DNA of 64,000 nucleotides from Bordetella parapertussis (GTDB lineage Bacteria; Pseudomonadota; Gammaproteobacteria; Burkholderiales; Burkholderiaceae_C), in contig CAMBSK010000009.1 in the NCBI GenBank assembly GCA_945870575.1, forward strand, positions 1 to 64,000, written 5' to 3'. The translations under genes were made by a program, and so were the position numbers. The notes under the pieces are model-generated. The model ran no database searches. It saw only the letters and a program-made list of their open reading frames with translations, and was not told the DNA's origin. Shown here one piece after another: positions 48,511-57,349 of this stretch; position 1 is the stretch's first letter; each line of letters opens with the position of its first letter.

Positions 48511-49584
48511 ATGAAAAAAACGCACCAACTGATCTCCAGCCTGAGTGCACTCGCCTTAGCGGCAGGCGCTTTTCTGTTGTTCCCTTCACTTGCTTTGTCA
48601 GACGATGCTGACCAAGCTTTGATCGCCAAAGCCAACGCCTTGTTCAAGCCCCTGCCTGCTTCATCTGCCTTGGAAAATTCACAACTCACACCTGTGCGTG
48701 TTTCTCTGGGTAAAGCCTTGTTTTATGAAACTCGTGTTTCATCCGATGGTCGACTGGGTTGTGTCACTTGCCATAACCCGGCCTACCACGGTGCAGATTC
48801 CCTGGCACTTACCCTTGGCGTACACGGCAAACAACTGCCTCGCAATGCACACACAGTCTTCAATACTTCTTTGCTTATTTCACAGCATTACGGCGGTAAC
48901 CGGGCCACTGTGGAGGAACAGGCCTACAAAGCGGTACTCAGTCCCTTGGCCTATGGAAATACAAGTAACGAACAGGTTGAAAACAAGCTGACGCAATTGG
49001 GCTATTTACCTTTGTTCAAAGCGGCCTATCCTGCCGATGAAAAACCTGTCAGTGTGGAAAACTGGAGCAAGGCCATCGGAGCTTTTGAACGCAAATTACT
49101 GACGCCGGCACCTTTTGATAAATTTTTAAAAGGCGACGCGCAAGCGCTTTCCCGTCCGGCCAAACTGGGCTTGGATAAGTTCATCAACACAGGCTGTGTC
49201 GGTTGCCACAGCGGTGTGACGGTGGGTGGCCAGTCGTACCAGAAATTCGGTATTACCCAAGACTATTGGCTGGTCACGGGCAGCACACCTAAGGACGCAT
49301 TCAAAGGCTACGACAAAGGCCGTTTCCACGACACCAAAGACGAAGCTGACGCTTTCATTTTCAAGGTGCCGCAATTGCGCAATGTGGCCGTCACTCCGCC
49401 TTATTTCCATGACGGTTCTGTCGCCACCTTGCCGCAGGCTGTGCGCGTCATGGCGCAGTTGCAACTCGGTAAGCAATTGTCAGACGAGGACGTCAGTCAC
49501 ATCGTCAGCTTTTTGGAAAGTCTGACCGGCGATATTCCTGCTGACTTTGCCAACGTGCCGGGTTTACCTGTAGCGCCGCATTGA
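48511..49584 (+). CDS. Dihaem cytochrome c peroxidase (CcpA/MauG family)
   Basis: A periplasmic enzyme of 357 residues with a signal peptide (cleaved near LALSDDAD). Two haem c sites are present: Cys84-x2-Cys87-His88 (CVTCH) and Cys229-x2-Cys232-His233 (CVGCH). FKVPQLRNVAVTPPYFHDG is the conserved segment around the second haem. It reduces hydrogen peroxide with electrons from cytochrome c. The length fits bacterial cytochrome c peroxidases rather than the larger MauG enzymes. It is directly downstream of fhs with no shared function evident. Confidence 0.92.
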   Translation: MKKTHQLISSLSALALAAGAFLLFPSLALSDDADQALIAKANALFKPLPASSALENSQLTPVRVSLGKALFYETRVSSDGRLGCVTCHNPAYHGADSLALTLGVHGKQLPRNAHTVFNTSLLISQHYGGNRATVEEQAYKAVLSPLAYGNTSNEQVENKLTQLGYLPLFKAAYPADEKPVSVENWSKAIGAFERKLLTPAPFDKFLKGDAQALSRPAKLGLDKFINTGCVGCHSGVTVGGQSYQKFGITQDYWLVTGSTPKDAFKGYDKGRFHDTKDEADAFIFKVPQLRNVAVTPPYFHDGSVATLPQAVRVMAQLQLGKQLSDEDVSHIVSFLESLTGDIPADFANVPGLPVAPH

Positions 49585-49591
49585 TATTTTC

Positions 49592-50014
49592 ATGAAACGG
49601 AATTGTTCCGGTTTTTTATTTCCACTGACCGCGGTATGTGCTGCTTTGTTAGCAACCTTACCGCTGCCAGCCCTGGCTGAATGGACTTATTTTGCTAGCC
49701 AGGACGGGGACACGGTGCTGGTTGACAGAACCACGCTGGTGCAAAACAAAAACCGCAACTCCACTATCTGGATGCTGACCAATCACGGCAATATCACGGT
49801 GCAGAATGTGTTGTCGGTCAGCAAATGGGTGGAGTTCGATTGTGACCGTGACAAATACCGCTACCTTGCCGTGTATGGCTATGAAGGCCAGATGCAAACC
49901 GGCGCCAAACTCGTGAACATTCCCACGCCGTCTCAATGGGACAAAACCAAATACGGCACTGTCCTTAAAAACCTTCAACTCGTGGCCTGCCTGCGCGGGC
50001 CATTGCTCAGATAA
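49592..50014 (+). CDS. Secreted surface-adhesin E-like protein (paralogue)
   Basis: 140 residues with a signal peptide ending in LPALA before EWTYFASQDGDTVLVDRTTL. The layout matches the protein encoded at 43990: Trp at the mature start, an Asp-rich turn, VDRTTLV, then STIWMLTNHG and paired cysteines (FDCDRD and VACLR). Function is unknown. It starts 7 bases after the peroxidase stop, so it may be co-expressed with it. Confidence 0.7.
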   Translation: MKRNCSGFLFPLTAVCAALLATLPLPALAEWTYFASQDGDTVLVDRTTLVQNKNRNSTIWMLTNHGNITVQNVLSVSKWVEFDCDRDKYRYLAVYGYEGQMQTGAKLVNIPTPSQWDKTKYGTVLKNLQLVACLRGPLLR

Positions 50015-50032
50015 ATCTTCATTCAAATTCAC

Positions 50033-50917
50033 ATGAACATGCAATTCGTTGAAACCAGACTGCTTCGTATCGGCTACCGGGAATGGAATCCGGATGGCAA
50101 GCAAACCATTGTGCTGACGCATGGATGGCCTGACAGCATCCGCTGCTGGCACCACATCGTGCCGCCTCTGATTCAAGCTGGTTACCGGGTGATTGCGCCG
50201 GCGTTGCGCGGTTTTTTGCCCACTACCTTTTTGCAGGACGACACACCGCGTACCGGACAGTTGTCATCGCTCGGGCGTGACATGGTGGAGTTCGTCGCCG
50301 GTTTGAATTTGTCGCAGGCCCCAGTGCTGGTTGGCCACGACTGGGGCGCACGCGCAGTGGCCAATGCCTGCGGTTTGCAACCGGGTATTGCCAGCCACAT
50401 GGTGTTGTTATCCGTGGGCTATGGCACCAACGACCCGACGCAGTCCTTGAGCATGGAGCAAACCCAGTTGTACTGGTACCACTGGTTCATGGCGACCGAA
50501 CGCGGTCAACGCACGGTGCGCGCTGAAGGCAAGGCTTTCTCACAACGCATGTGGGACAGTTGGGCGCCAACCGGTTGGTATTTGCCAGATGAATTTGATC
50601 AGACTGCGCTGGCTTTCAACAACCCGGATTGGGCAGACATCACATTGCACTCTTATCAGCACCGTTGGGGCCATGCACCGGGCGACCCGTATTACGACGC
50701 GGATGAAAAAACATTGCACCCGGCGCCGGTGCTGGATGTACCCACACTGATGTTGCACGGAGCTGTTGATGGCGTCAGTCTGCCTGCCACCTCGGCCGAT
50801 AAAGAAAAGTTTTTCAGCAGCCGTTATGAAAGGCAGTTGCTCAACGGCGTCGGGCATTTTCCGCAACGTGAAGCGCCGCTTAAAGTGGCTGAAGCTATTT
50901 TGGAATTCTTAAAGTAA
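50033..50917 (+). CDS. Alpha/beta hydrolase (epoxide hydrolase/haloalkane dehalogenase-like)
   Basis: 294 residues with the oxyanion motif HGWP and nucleophile Asp103 in GHDWGARA. Using Asp instead of Ser is typical of epoxide hydrolases and haloalkane dehalogenases. The acid (HGAVDGVS) and the catalytic His (GVGHFPQREAP) follow in order. The substrate cannot be assigned. It starts 18 bases after the adhesin-E-like gene and meets the ParA gene tail to tail with no gap. Confidence 0.85.
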   Translation: MNMQFVETRLLRIGYREWNPDGKQTIVLTHGWPDSIRCWHHIVPPLIQAGYRVIAPALRGFLPTTFLQDDTPRTGQLSSLGRDMVEFVAGLNLSQAPVLVGHDWGARAVANACGLQPGIASHMVLLSVGYGTNDPTQSLSMEQTQLYWYHWFMATERGQRTVRAEGKAFSQRMWDSWAPTGWYLPDEFDQTALAFNNPDWADITLHSYQHRWGHAPGDPYYDADEKTLHPAPVLDVPTLMLHGAVDGVSLPATSADKEKFFSSRYERQLLNGVGHFPQREAPLKVAEAILEFLK

Positions 50918-51541
50918 TCAGCTTTCCAGCCATTCACATATGACCTGCCACTGTTCCAGGTCTTTTTGCACTTTCGACGGCGTGATGTCAAACAGGCTGA
51001 GCCCGTGCGCTGCAATATGCAGGTAATACTGGGTGTCGCGCAAAAAACCGATGATGGGCACGTCTAGCTTTTCCATGAATTCACGCAGCTTGCCAGCTGC
51101 AACGGTACGTTCATCCACGCGCATGCCGATAATGCCAAGTTTTGTTTTTCCGGTCTTGGTGATTTCACGCAATTGCTCAATGAAAGCTTGAGAAGCGAAC
51201 ATGTCGAAGATGGACGGCATGATGGGTATCAACAATTTATCAGCACGTGACACCACTTCTTTGAAGCGCCAACCGCCCAGGCCGCCGGGGGTGTCAATCA
51301 CTACATGCGTGGTGCCTTTAGGAGGCTTGGCCGTCAACACCAGATCGGCTTGCAATTCCCAGGTGGTAATAGCCGGGGCTTGCGCAGGTCTAAGCCCTAA
51401 CCACAAACGCGAAGACTGCTGCACATCTGCATCGCCCAGCATGACTGAGTGACCGCGAGAAGCAAAAAACCCTGCAACATTGGTTGACAGGGTGGATTTT
51501 CCGGAGCCCCCTTTGGGGTTGGCTATCACTATCACTGGCAT
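50918..51541 (-). CDS. Orphan ParA/MinD-type ATPase
   Basis: A 207-residue P-loop ATPase with the deviant Walker A KGGSGKST (Lys10, Lys15), a Walker B-like VVIDTPGG, and the Lys/Asp pattern of ParA. It lacks the N-terminal helix-turn-helix of plasmid ParA and has no parB or parS-like neighbour. That fits a small chromosomal ParA-like protein positioning some cargo other than the chromosome. It begins 1 base after the stop of the upstream ClpP-like lipoprotein gene, on the same strand. Confidence 0.88.
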   Translation of the reverse strand: MPVIVIANPKGGSGKSTLSTNVAGFFASRGHSVMLGDADVQQSSRLWLGLRPAQAPAITTWELQADLVLTAKPPKGTTHVVIDTPGGLGGWRFKEVVSRADKLLIPIMPSIFDMFASQAFIEQLREITKTGKTKLGIIGMRVDERTVAAGKLREFMEKLDVPIIGFLRDTQYYLHIAAHGLSLFDITPSKVQKDLEQWQVICEWLES

Positions 51542-51542
51542 A

Positions 51543-52226
51543 TCAAGACAAATCCCACCCTTTTCCGCTTCTGCAATGCGTTAGCGCCTGGTTGTACAAA
51601 GACTGACCTGATTGTCTACTATTCGTGGATAACAAGTAACTCTTTAGCGGCATCATATCGACACTTCTGGCGCAATCAAATCCTCTGCCGTATTCCCCGC
51701 TTAAATGCAGAACTACTCTGCCGGTAGCTTGAACCCTTTTGTAAACAGCGCCCAGATAGGCCACCGCACAGGCAGACTCGCAGATTTGCCCCTCGCTGAC
51801 AATGACTTCAACCGCTTGGGTTTGAAACGATTTGCCCAATTGAATACCCAGCAACAAATCCCCTTGTGCGGAATTCAGGTAAACCGGGCTGACTACACGG
51901 CTACCGTCTCTGCGTATGCAAGGCTGAAGCGTCTGCATGATGCTGTTGAGGCTGGATAAGCTGGTGCTGTCAATCGTGCCTGAAAACTCCACCACGTCCA
52001 GGCTGCCGTTGGCACAGTCGGGAAACCTCAAGCGGCTGAGCCTGACTTGGAACAAATCTCCTTGAATGGAATTGACCAATTGCATTTGCGAACCGGGATA
52101 GCCATAGGAGTTCGAGCCCATGACAACGTGAAAAGGCACTTCCTGCTGGGCCTGCCGTGGATGGACGCAGCCAAGCAATGCCAGCAAAAGCAGCACGCCC
52201 AGCATTCGTAGTGTGGGAAACATCAT
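51543..52226 (-). CDS. Lipoprotein with ClpP-like periplasmic domain
   Basis: 227 residues from the ATG at 52226 (AAGG six bases upstream; the frame extends further but without signal character). A signal peptide ends in the lipobox LLGC. The mature part contains VSPVYLNSAQGDLLLGIQLGK followed by EGQICESACAVAYLGAVYKR, the layout of the COG3904 family of predicted periplasmic ClpP-class proteins (LNSxGG helix, then CxSAC). Family function is unknown and a protease activity is not shown. The downstream gene is the orphan ParA, almost touching it. Confidence 0.65.
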   Translation of the reverse strand: MMFPTLRMLGVLLLLALLGCVHPRQAQQEVPFHVVMGSNSYGYPGSQMQLVNSIQGDLFQVRLSRLRFPDCANGSLDVVEFSGTIDSTSLSSLNSIMQTLQPCIRRDGSRVVSPVYLNSAQGDLLLGIQLGKSFQTQAVEVIVSEGQICESACAVAYLGAVYKRVQATGRVVLHLSGEYGRGFDCARSVDMMPLKSYLLSTNSRQSGQSLYNQALTHCRSGKGWDLS

Positions 52227-52343
52227 GGTTGACCTTGAGAAGAATGAAAATTCGTTGACCTCTTCTTGGTCGACACCGTCACTGAAAACTTGAGTCAACA
52301 GACCTGTCTGTGCAAATGGCAAAGACAGGCCGGGAATGACCGT

Positions 52344-54005
52344 TCAGTGAACCACCATCAAGGTGAACGGGAAGACATAAGCTTGCAATGTCACCAGAAT
52401 GCCTACCAGACAGGCCAAAGCGATTGAGTGGAAGAATACATATCGAAGAATGTCACCTTCGTGGTTGAACCAGCGCGTGGCGGTGGAGGCCACCACAATG
52501 GACTGGGCGTCGATCATCTTGCCCATGACGCCGCCTGAGCTGTTGGCCGCGCCCATCAGATTGGGCGACAGGCCCAGTTGCTCAGCAGCCACTTTCTGCA
52601 TGCCACCGAACAGCACATTGGATGCCGTGTCTGATCCTGTCAACGCAACGCCAAGCCAACCCATCAAGGTACCAAAGAAGGGATAGAAGACGCCGGTGTT
52701 GGCAAACGCCAAACCCAAGGTGGTGTCAGTGCCAGAGTAGCGGGTCAAGTAACCCAATGCCAGCATCAAAACGATAGTGATCAGTGAATAGCGAACCAGC
52801 CAAATCGTCGAGAAGAAAATGCGGACAATGTGGACCGGGTTGTACTTCATCACCAAACCGCCAACGATGGCGGACAACAAAATGCCGGTGCCGGTGGAGG
52901 ACAACAAATTCAGCGTGTAGATGGCACTTTCAGTTTTGGGGATAGGCACAACTGGAGGCATTTTCTCAATCAGGTTATGCAAACCTTCCATGGGAAATTG
53001 CGGAGCAAAGATGCCATTCAAATAGGCCTTCACAGATGGCAAACCCCAGATGAAGATGAACACGGTGAGGATGGCCCAGGGAGTCCAAGCGCGAATGATG
53101 TCGTCACGTGAATGCACGGTGACGGCGCGTGGTGCTTGCGCTTGACCGCCACTGGCCTCGTGGCCTTTCAAAGACACAGAAGTCCAGATGGTTTTGGGTT
53201 GCCAATAACGTAAGAAGCTAACCAAACAGGCCATGCTGACCACGGCGGCAATGATGTCCACCAACTCGGGACCGATGTAGTTAGATACCAAAAATTGCAT
53301 GATGGCAAAACTCAAGCCGGTTACTAAAATGGCTGGCCAAATTTCCCACATGGCACGGCGACCCGCGAAAGCCCAAATCAACCAAAAGGGCACCAGTAAG
53401 GAAAAGAAAGGCAACTGGCGACCGACCATCATGGAAACTTCCATGGCGTCATAACCATGCACTTTGGCCAAGGTGATGATGGGGGTACCCAAAGCACCGA
53501 ACGCCACAGGCGCGGTGTTGGCAATCAAGGACAAACCAGATGCTGCCAAGGGCGAGAAGCCCAGGCCAATCAAAATAGCCGCAGTCACCGCCACCGGGGT
53601 GCCGAAACCTGCAGCACCTTCAAAGAACGCGCCAAATGCAAAGGCGATCAATAACAACTGAAGGCGTCGGTCTTCAGTGATGCTTGCAATCGAGTCTTGC
53701 AGGACTTTGAAACTGCCGTTTTGTTCTGTCAATTGGTGCAGGAAAATGATGTTGAGCACAATCCAGCCTATGGGCAATAAACCAGTGAGTCCGCCGTACA
53801 GGGCAGCATTGGCAGCCATTTCGCTTGGCATGCCATAAACCACAATAGCAATGGCCAATGCGGCGACCAGACCCGCACCTGCTGCGATATGGGCTTTCAA
53901 ATGGAAGAAACCTAAACCTGCCAACATGACAACCACAGGAATGGCCGCTAATAAGGTTGATAAAACCATGTTACCCATCGGGTCGTATATTTGTTGCCAA
54001 GTCAT
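52344..54005 (-). CDS. lctP: L-lactate permease
   Basis: A 553-residue inner-membrane transporter with about 12-14 hydrophobic helices. EGAAGFGTPVAVTAAILIGLGF and GSDTASNVLFGGMQ are hallmark segments of LctP/GlcA (lactate/glycolate permeases). The ATG at 54005 has GGAG eight bases upstream; a longer frame to 54053 has no support. No lactate dehydrogenase gene is adjacent. Lactate taken up would enter gluconeogenesis through PEP synthase at 16716. Confidence 0.93.
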   Translation of the reverse strand: MTWQQIYDPMGNMVLSTLLAAIPVVVMLAGLGFFHLKAHIAAGAGLVAALAIAIVVYGMPSEMAANAALYGGLTGLLPIGWIVLNIIFLHQLTEQNGSFKVLQDSIASITEDRRLQLLLIAFAFGAFFEGAAGFGTPVAVTAAILIGLGFSPLAASGLSLIANTAPVAFGALGTPIITLAKVHGYDAMEVSMMVGRQLPFFSLLVPFWLIWAFAGRRAMWEIWPAILVTGLSFAIMQFLVSNYIGPELVDIIAAVVSMACLVSFLRYWQPKTIWTSVSLKGHEASGGQAQAPRAVTVHSRDDIIRAWTPWAILTVFIFIWGLPSVKAYLNGIFAPQFPMEGLHNLIEKMPPVVPIPKTESAIYTLNLLSSTGTGILLSAIVGGLVMKYNPVHIVRIFFSTIWLVRYSLITIVLMLALGYLTRYSGTDTTLGLAFANTGVFYPFFGTLMGWLGVALTGSDTASNVLFGGMQKVAAEQLGLSPNLMGAANSSGGVMGKMIDAQSIVVASTATRWFNHEGDILRYVFFHSIALACLVGILVTLQAYVFPFTLMVVH

Positions 54006-54089
54006 CGCGTGTTCTCCAAGCGCAAAAATGAAAATTATAGGAAGAACTGCCAAAGGGTTTTCCTATCCCTCACACTTTCAAAGGTAAAA

Positions 54090-55253
54090 ATGATTGAACG
54101 CACTTTATTCAGCCCCGAGCACGAATCCTTTCGTGACAGTTTCAGGCGTTTCATGCATGCTGAAATAGCTCCATTCCATGCCGGATGGGAAGAGCAAGGT
54201 TATGTAGATAAAGCGGTGTGGGGCAAAGCCGGAGTTTTGGGATTCCTGAACATGAGCATGCCGTCTGCTTTTGGTGGCGCTGATTCAGACAAACTATTTT
54301 CGATTGTTCAAATTGAAGAGCTGAGTGCGGCCGGTTTCAGCGGTATCGGTTACGTGCTGCATTCGGAAATCGTGTCACCGTATTTGTTGCACTACGCAAC
54401 GCCAGAGCAAAAAAACAAATACCTGCCGCGTTTATCGGCCGGCGAGATGGTGGGCGCGATTGCCATGACAGAGCCTTCAGCGGGCAGTGATTTGCAAGGC
54501 ATTAAAACCACCGCGAGTTTGCAGACAGATGGAAGTTATTTGCTCAACGGCAGCAAAACCTACATCACCAACGGCTGGCACTCGGACCTGGTGATCGTGG
54601 TCGCCAAGACCAACCCGGCGGCCGGTGCCAAAGGTACGAGTTTGTTTTTGGTGGAAGCGGGCACGCCCGGTTTCACCAAAGGCAAGCCATTGCACAAGCT
54701 GGGCTTGAAGGCGCAAGACACATGCGAGTTGTTTTTTGACAATGTGCGATTGCCTGCCGACAGTTTGCTCGGCGGCACAGATTTTTTGAACCGCGGCTTC
54801 ATTTGTCTGATGGAACAACTGCCCTGGGAGCGTTTGCAAATTGCCATAGGTGCGGTGGCGGCATCGCAAGCGGCCATTGGCTGGACCCTGGATTTTGTGA
54901 AACAACGTCAGGTGTTTGGTCAACCCGTGGCGGCGTTTCAAAATACCCGTTTCAAGCTGGCGGAAATGCAAACCGAAGTGCAGGTTGCTCGTGTCTTCGT
55001 TGATAAATGCACAGAGTTGTTGCTGCAGGACAAACTCGATACGGCGACGGCCAGCATGGCCAAGTACTGGACCACCGATTTGCAATGCAAGGTCATGGAC
55101 GAATGCGTGCAACTGCACGGCGGCAGCGGCTTCATGTGGGAGTACCCGATCACGCGCGCTTATGCCGATGCGCGTGTGCAGCGTATTTACGGCGGCACCA
55201 ATGAAATCATGAAAGAAGTCATCACCCGCAGCATGGGGCTGGGATTGAAATAA
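54090..55253 (+). CDS. Acyl-CoA dehydrogenase (long-chain/isovaleryl type)
   Basis: An FAD enzyme of fatty-acid or branched-chain acyl-CoA oxidation, 387 residues. Key parts are MTEPSAGSDLQGIKTTA (FAD/substrate loop), the central domain with GLKAQDTCELFFDNVRLP, and the C-terminal RIYGGTNEIMKE. Where short- and medium-chain enzymes have Glu, this last motif has Gly. The base is therefore expected at Glu247 in PWERLQIA, as in long-chain and isovaleryl-CoA dehydrogenases. AAAGG precedes the ATG at 54090; an upstream in-frame ATG at 53991 is inside the divergent permease region. Confidence 0.92.
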   Translation: MIERTLFSPEHESFRDSFRRFMHAEIAPFHAGWEEQGYVDKAVWGKAGVLGFLNMSMPSAFGGADSDKLFSIVQIEELSAAGFSGIGYVLHSEIVSPYLLHYATPEQKNKYLPRLSAGEMVGAIAMTEPSAGSDLQGIKTTASLQTDGSYLLNGSKTYITNGWHSDLVIVVAKTNPAAGAKGTSLFLVEAGTPGFTKGKPLHKLGLKAQDTCELFFDNVRLPADSLLGGTDFLNRGFICLMEQLPWERLQIAIGAVAASQAAIGWTLDFVKQRQVFGQPVAAFQNTRFKLAEMQTEVQVARVFVDKCTELLLQDKLDTATASMAKYWTTDLQCKVMDECVQLHGGSGFMWEYPITRAYADARVQRIYGGTNEIMKEVITRSMGLGLK

Positions 55254-55262
55254 GCCCTGGCT

Positions 55263-55817
55263 TCAGGTGATGCTCAAGGTGTGAAGTTCAAACTCGCCTT
55301 TGGAGCGATCGGCAAAATAACAGCGCAATGTTTCCTTGACGGTGCGAAAAGCAAGGTCATCCCAGGGTATGTCCGCTTCGCTGAATAAACGGGCTTCCTG
55401 GGTTTCATGGCCTGGGTTGAACACCGGGCTTTGCAAAGCCGCCAGGAAAAAGAAATGCACCTGGCCTACGCGCGGTACATCAACGATGGTGAACAGGTTT
55501 TGCATTTCTATTTGCGCACCGGCTTCCTCATCGGTTTCCCTGGCTGCGCCTTCGGCCAGGGTTTCGCGCATTTCCATGAAGCCCGCAGGCAGGGTCCAAA
55601 AGCCTTTGCGCGGCTCGATGTTTCGTTTGCACAGCAAGACCTGGTCTTGCCACACCGGAACAGTGCCGACCACGTTCAGCGGGTTTTCGTAATGCACGGT
55701 GTGACACGCCGGGCAGACCGCCCGCAATCGGGTGTCGCCGTCATCCGGCAGGCGTTGACGCACAGCGGTGCCGCAGTTTTTGCAATGTTTGATTGAGGCC
55801 GGGCCGGGGTGGGACAT
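55263..55817 (-). CDS. Nudix hydrolase with N-terminal zinc ribbon
   Basis: 184 residues. A zinc ribbon (CKNCG near residue 12 and CPACH near 35) precedes a Nudix fold with box GFMEMRETLAEGAARETDEEAG, which contains the REx2EE metal site. This layout is close to NudC-type and ADP-ribose-type pyrophosphatases, but NudC's further motifs are missing. The substrate is unknown. It is convergent with the acyl-CoA dehydrogenase gene, 9 bases apart. Confidence 0.88.
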   Translation of the reverse strand: MSHPGPASIKHCKNCGTAVRQRLPDDGDTRLRAVCPACHTVHYENPLNVVGTVPVWQDQVLLCKRNIEPRKGFWTLPAGFMEMRETLAEGAARETDEEAGAQIEMQNLFTIVDVPRVGQVHFFFLAALQSPVFNPGHETQEARLFSEADIPWDDLAFRTVKETLRCYFADRSKGEFELHTLSIT

Positions 55818-55913
55818 GTTGTCGTGAAATGAGGGGCAGGGCTAACCTGTAATTCCTTGAGTTTAGGACAGTCTCGGCTCAGGCCGCCAACAGATTGGCG
55901 TTATCCTTGGAAC

Positions 55914-56552
55914 ATGAAACTGCACAACTATTTCCGTTCCTCCGCGTCCTTCAGGGTGCGTATCGCCTTGGCCCTCAAAGGTTTGTCTTATGACTACGTG
56001 CCGGTGCATCTGGCCAAGGGTGAGCAACTCAAGGACAGCTTCATGAGTCTCAACAGTGACGCCTTGGTTCCCATGCTGGAGATCGATGGTCTGCGCTTGA
56101 CCCAGTCACTGGCCATCATCGAATATCTGGAAGAAACCCGCCCCACGCCCGCCTTGCTGCCGGCCGATGCGCCCGGGCGCGCCCGGGTGAGAGCGCTGTC
56201 GCAGTCCATCGCCTGCGAAATCCATCCTTTGAACAATTTGCGTGTGTTGAAGTACTTGAGCAATACCCTCAAGCTGGATGAAGACAGCAAAAACACCTGG
56301 TACCGCCATTGGGTGCGCTTAGGGCTCCAGGCGTTTGAGCAGCAACTGGCACATTCCCCGTCGGGCCCGTATTGCCACGGCGATACCCCGGGCATGGCCG
56401 ATTGCGTGCTGGTGCCGCAAATCTTCAACGGCAAACGCTTTAACGTGGATTTCTCCGGCCTGGACAAAACCATGGCGGTTTTCCAGGCTTGCATGGACTT
56501 GCCCGCATTTCAACAAGCCCAGCCCAGCGCTTGCCCTGACTTTGAAGCTTGA
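55914..56552 (+). CDS. maiA: Maleylacetoacetate isomerase (zeta-class GST)
   Basis: 212 residues of the zeta glutathione-transferase family. The glutathione-site serines are in YFRSSASFRVRIALALKG at residues ~5-22. SLNSDALVPMLEIDG and LTQSLAIIEYLEE are typical of thioredoxin-fold domains in this family. It isomerises maleylacetoacetate in tyrosine/homogentisate breakdown, but no other genes of that path are in the window. The ATG at 55914 is chosen; the open frame extends 19 codons upstream without similarity. Confidence 0.88.
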   Translation: MKLHNYFRSSASFRVRIALALKGLSYDYVPVHLAKGEQLKDSFMSLNSDALVPMLEIDGLRLTQSLAIIEYLEETRPTPALLPADAPGRARVRALSQSIACEIHPLNNLRVLKYLSNTLKLDEDSKNTWYRHWVRLGLQAFEQQLAHSPSGPYCHGDTPGMADCVLVPQIFNGKRFNVDFSGLDKTMAVFQACMDLPAFQQAQPSACPDFEA

Positions 56553-57282
56553 ATTACCTCTTTGGCCTGGCGCGCGCTTGTTTTGCAGCGGCCGCAGCGG
56601 CGGCGTCTCCGTAGCGCCCTATGACAGCCTGAATCTGGGTGACCATGTCGGCGATGATCCGGTCATGGTGGCCATCAACCGCCAGCGCTTGGCGCATTTA
56701 TGGGGTGCGCGTCCGGTGTTCATGCAACAGGTTCACGGCACAGAGCTGGTGTGCATTGATTCAATGCCTGAAGGACAGTTGCTGCAAGCCGACGCCTGTT
56801 GGAGCACCCGGCCCGGCCAAGCCTGCACCATCATGGTGGCCGACTGCCTGCCTGTGCTTTTTTACCTGCGCAGCGCACGGGTGGTGGCCGCCGCCCACGC
56901 CGGCTGGCGTGGACTGGCCGCAGGCGTGCTGCAAACCACCTTGAACAAACTGTCTGAATTCGGCGATCTGCAAGACCTGCGCGTTTGGCTGGGGCCTTGC
57001 ATAGGACCGCAGGCTTTTGAAGTCGGACCCGAGGTTATGCAGGCTTTTTGCGCCTCGGATGCCTTGACGGCCGGTGGATTCAAACAGGCTGCCGCGCCGG
57101 ACAAATACATGGCTGACTTGGCTTGGCTGGCCCGACACTTATTGCGTCAATACGGGTTGACAGATGTGCAGGGCAACGACAGCAGCGCCCCCTGGTGCAC
57201 CTTTTTACAGCAGACAAGCTTTTTTTCCCACCGGCGTGACGGGGTCAGTGGCAGGTTCGCTGCGGGTATAGCCTTAGTTTAA
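56542..57282 (+). CDS. pgeF: Laccase-domain protein PgeF (peptidoglycan editing factor), probable TTG start
   Basis: A DUF152/YfiH protein that removes wrongly incorporated amino acids from peptidoglycan precursors and oxidises phenols in vitro. It has about 246 residues. The metal ligands are visible: His in MQQVHGTEL, Cys in VADCLPVLF and His in AAAHAGWRG, followed by GPCIGPQAFEVG and SFFSHRRDG. No ATG fits the N-terminus. A TTG at 56542 inside the maiA stop region is the most plausible start, with a CTG at 56536 as alternative. The frame continues upstream within maiA but has no PgeF similarity there. Confidence 0.82.
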   Translation: MKLELPLWPGARLFCSGRSGGVSVAPYDSLNLGDHVGDDPVMVAINRQRLAHLWGARPVFMQQVHGTELVCIDSMPEGQLLQADACWSTRPGQACTIMVADCLPVLFYLRSARVVAAAHAGWRGLAAGVLQTTLNKLSEFGDLQDLRVWLGPCIGPQAFEVGPEVMQAFCASDALTAGGFKQAAAPDKYMADLAWLARHLLRQYGLTDVQGNDSSAPWCTFLQQTSFFSHRRDGVSGRFAAGIALV

Positions 57283-57349
57283 ATTTTGTCAGTGTTTTGT
57301 CGGTATCTATGGCTTAAGATGGTTATCAAACAGTCTAAATACCCCGAAC

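Noticed and set aside
56335..56541. Upstream extension of the pgeF frame
   Set aside because: It lies inside maiA and its translation (Arg/Trp/Cys-rich) shows no PgeF similarity.
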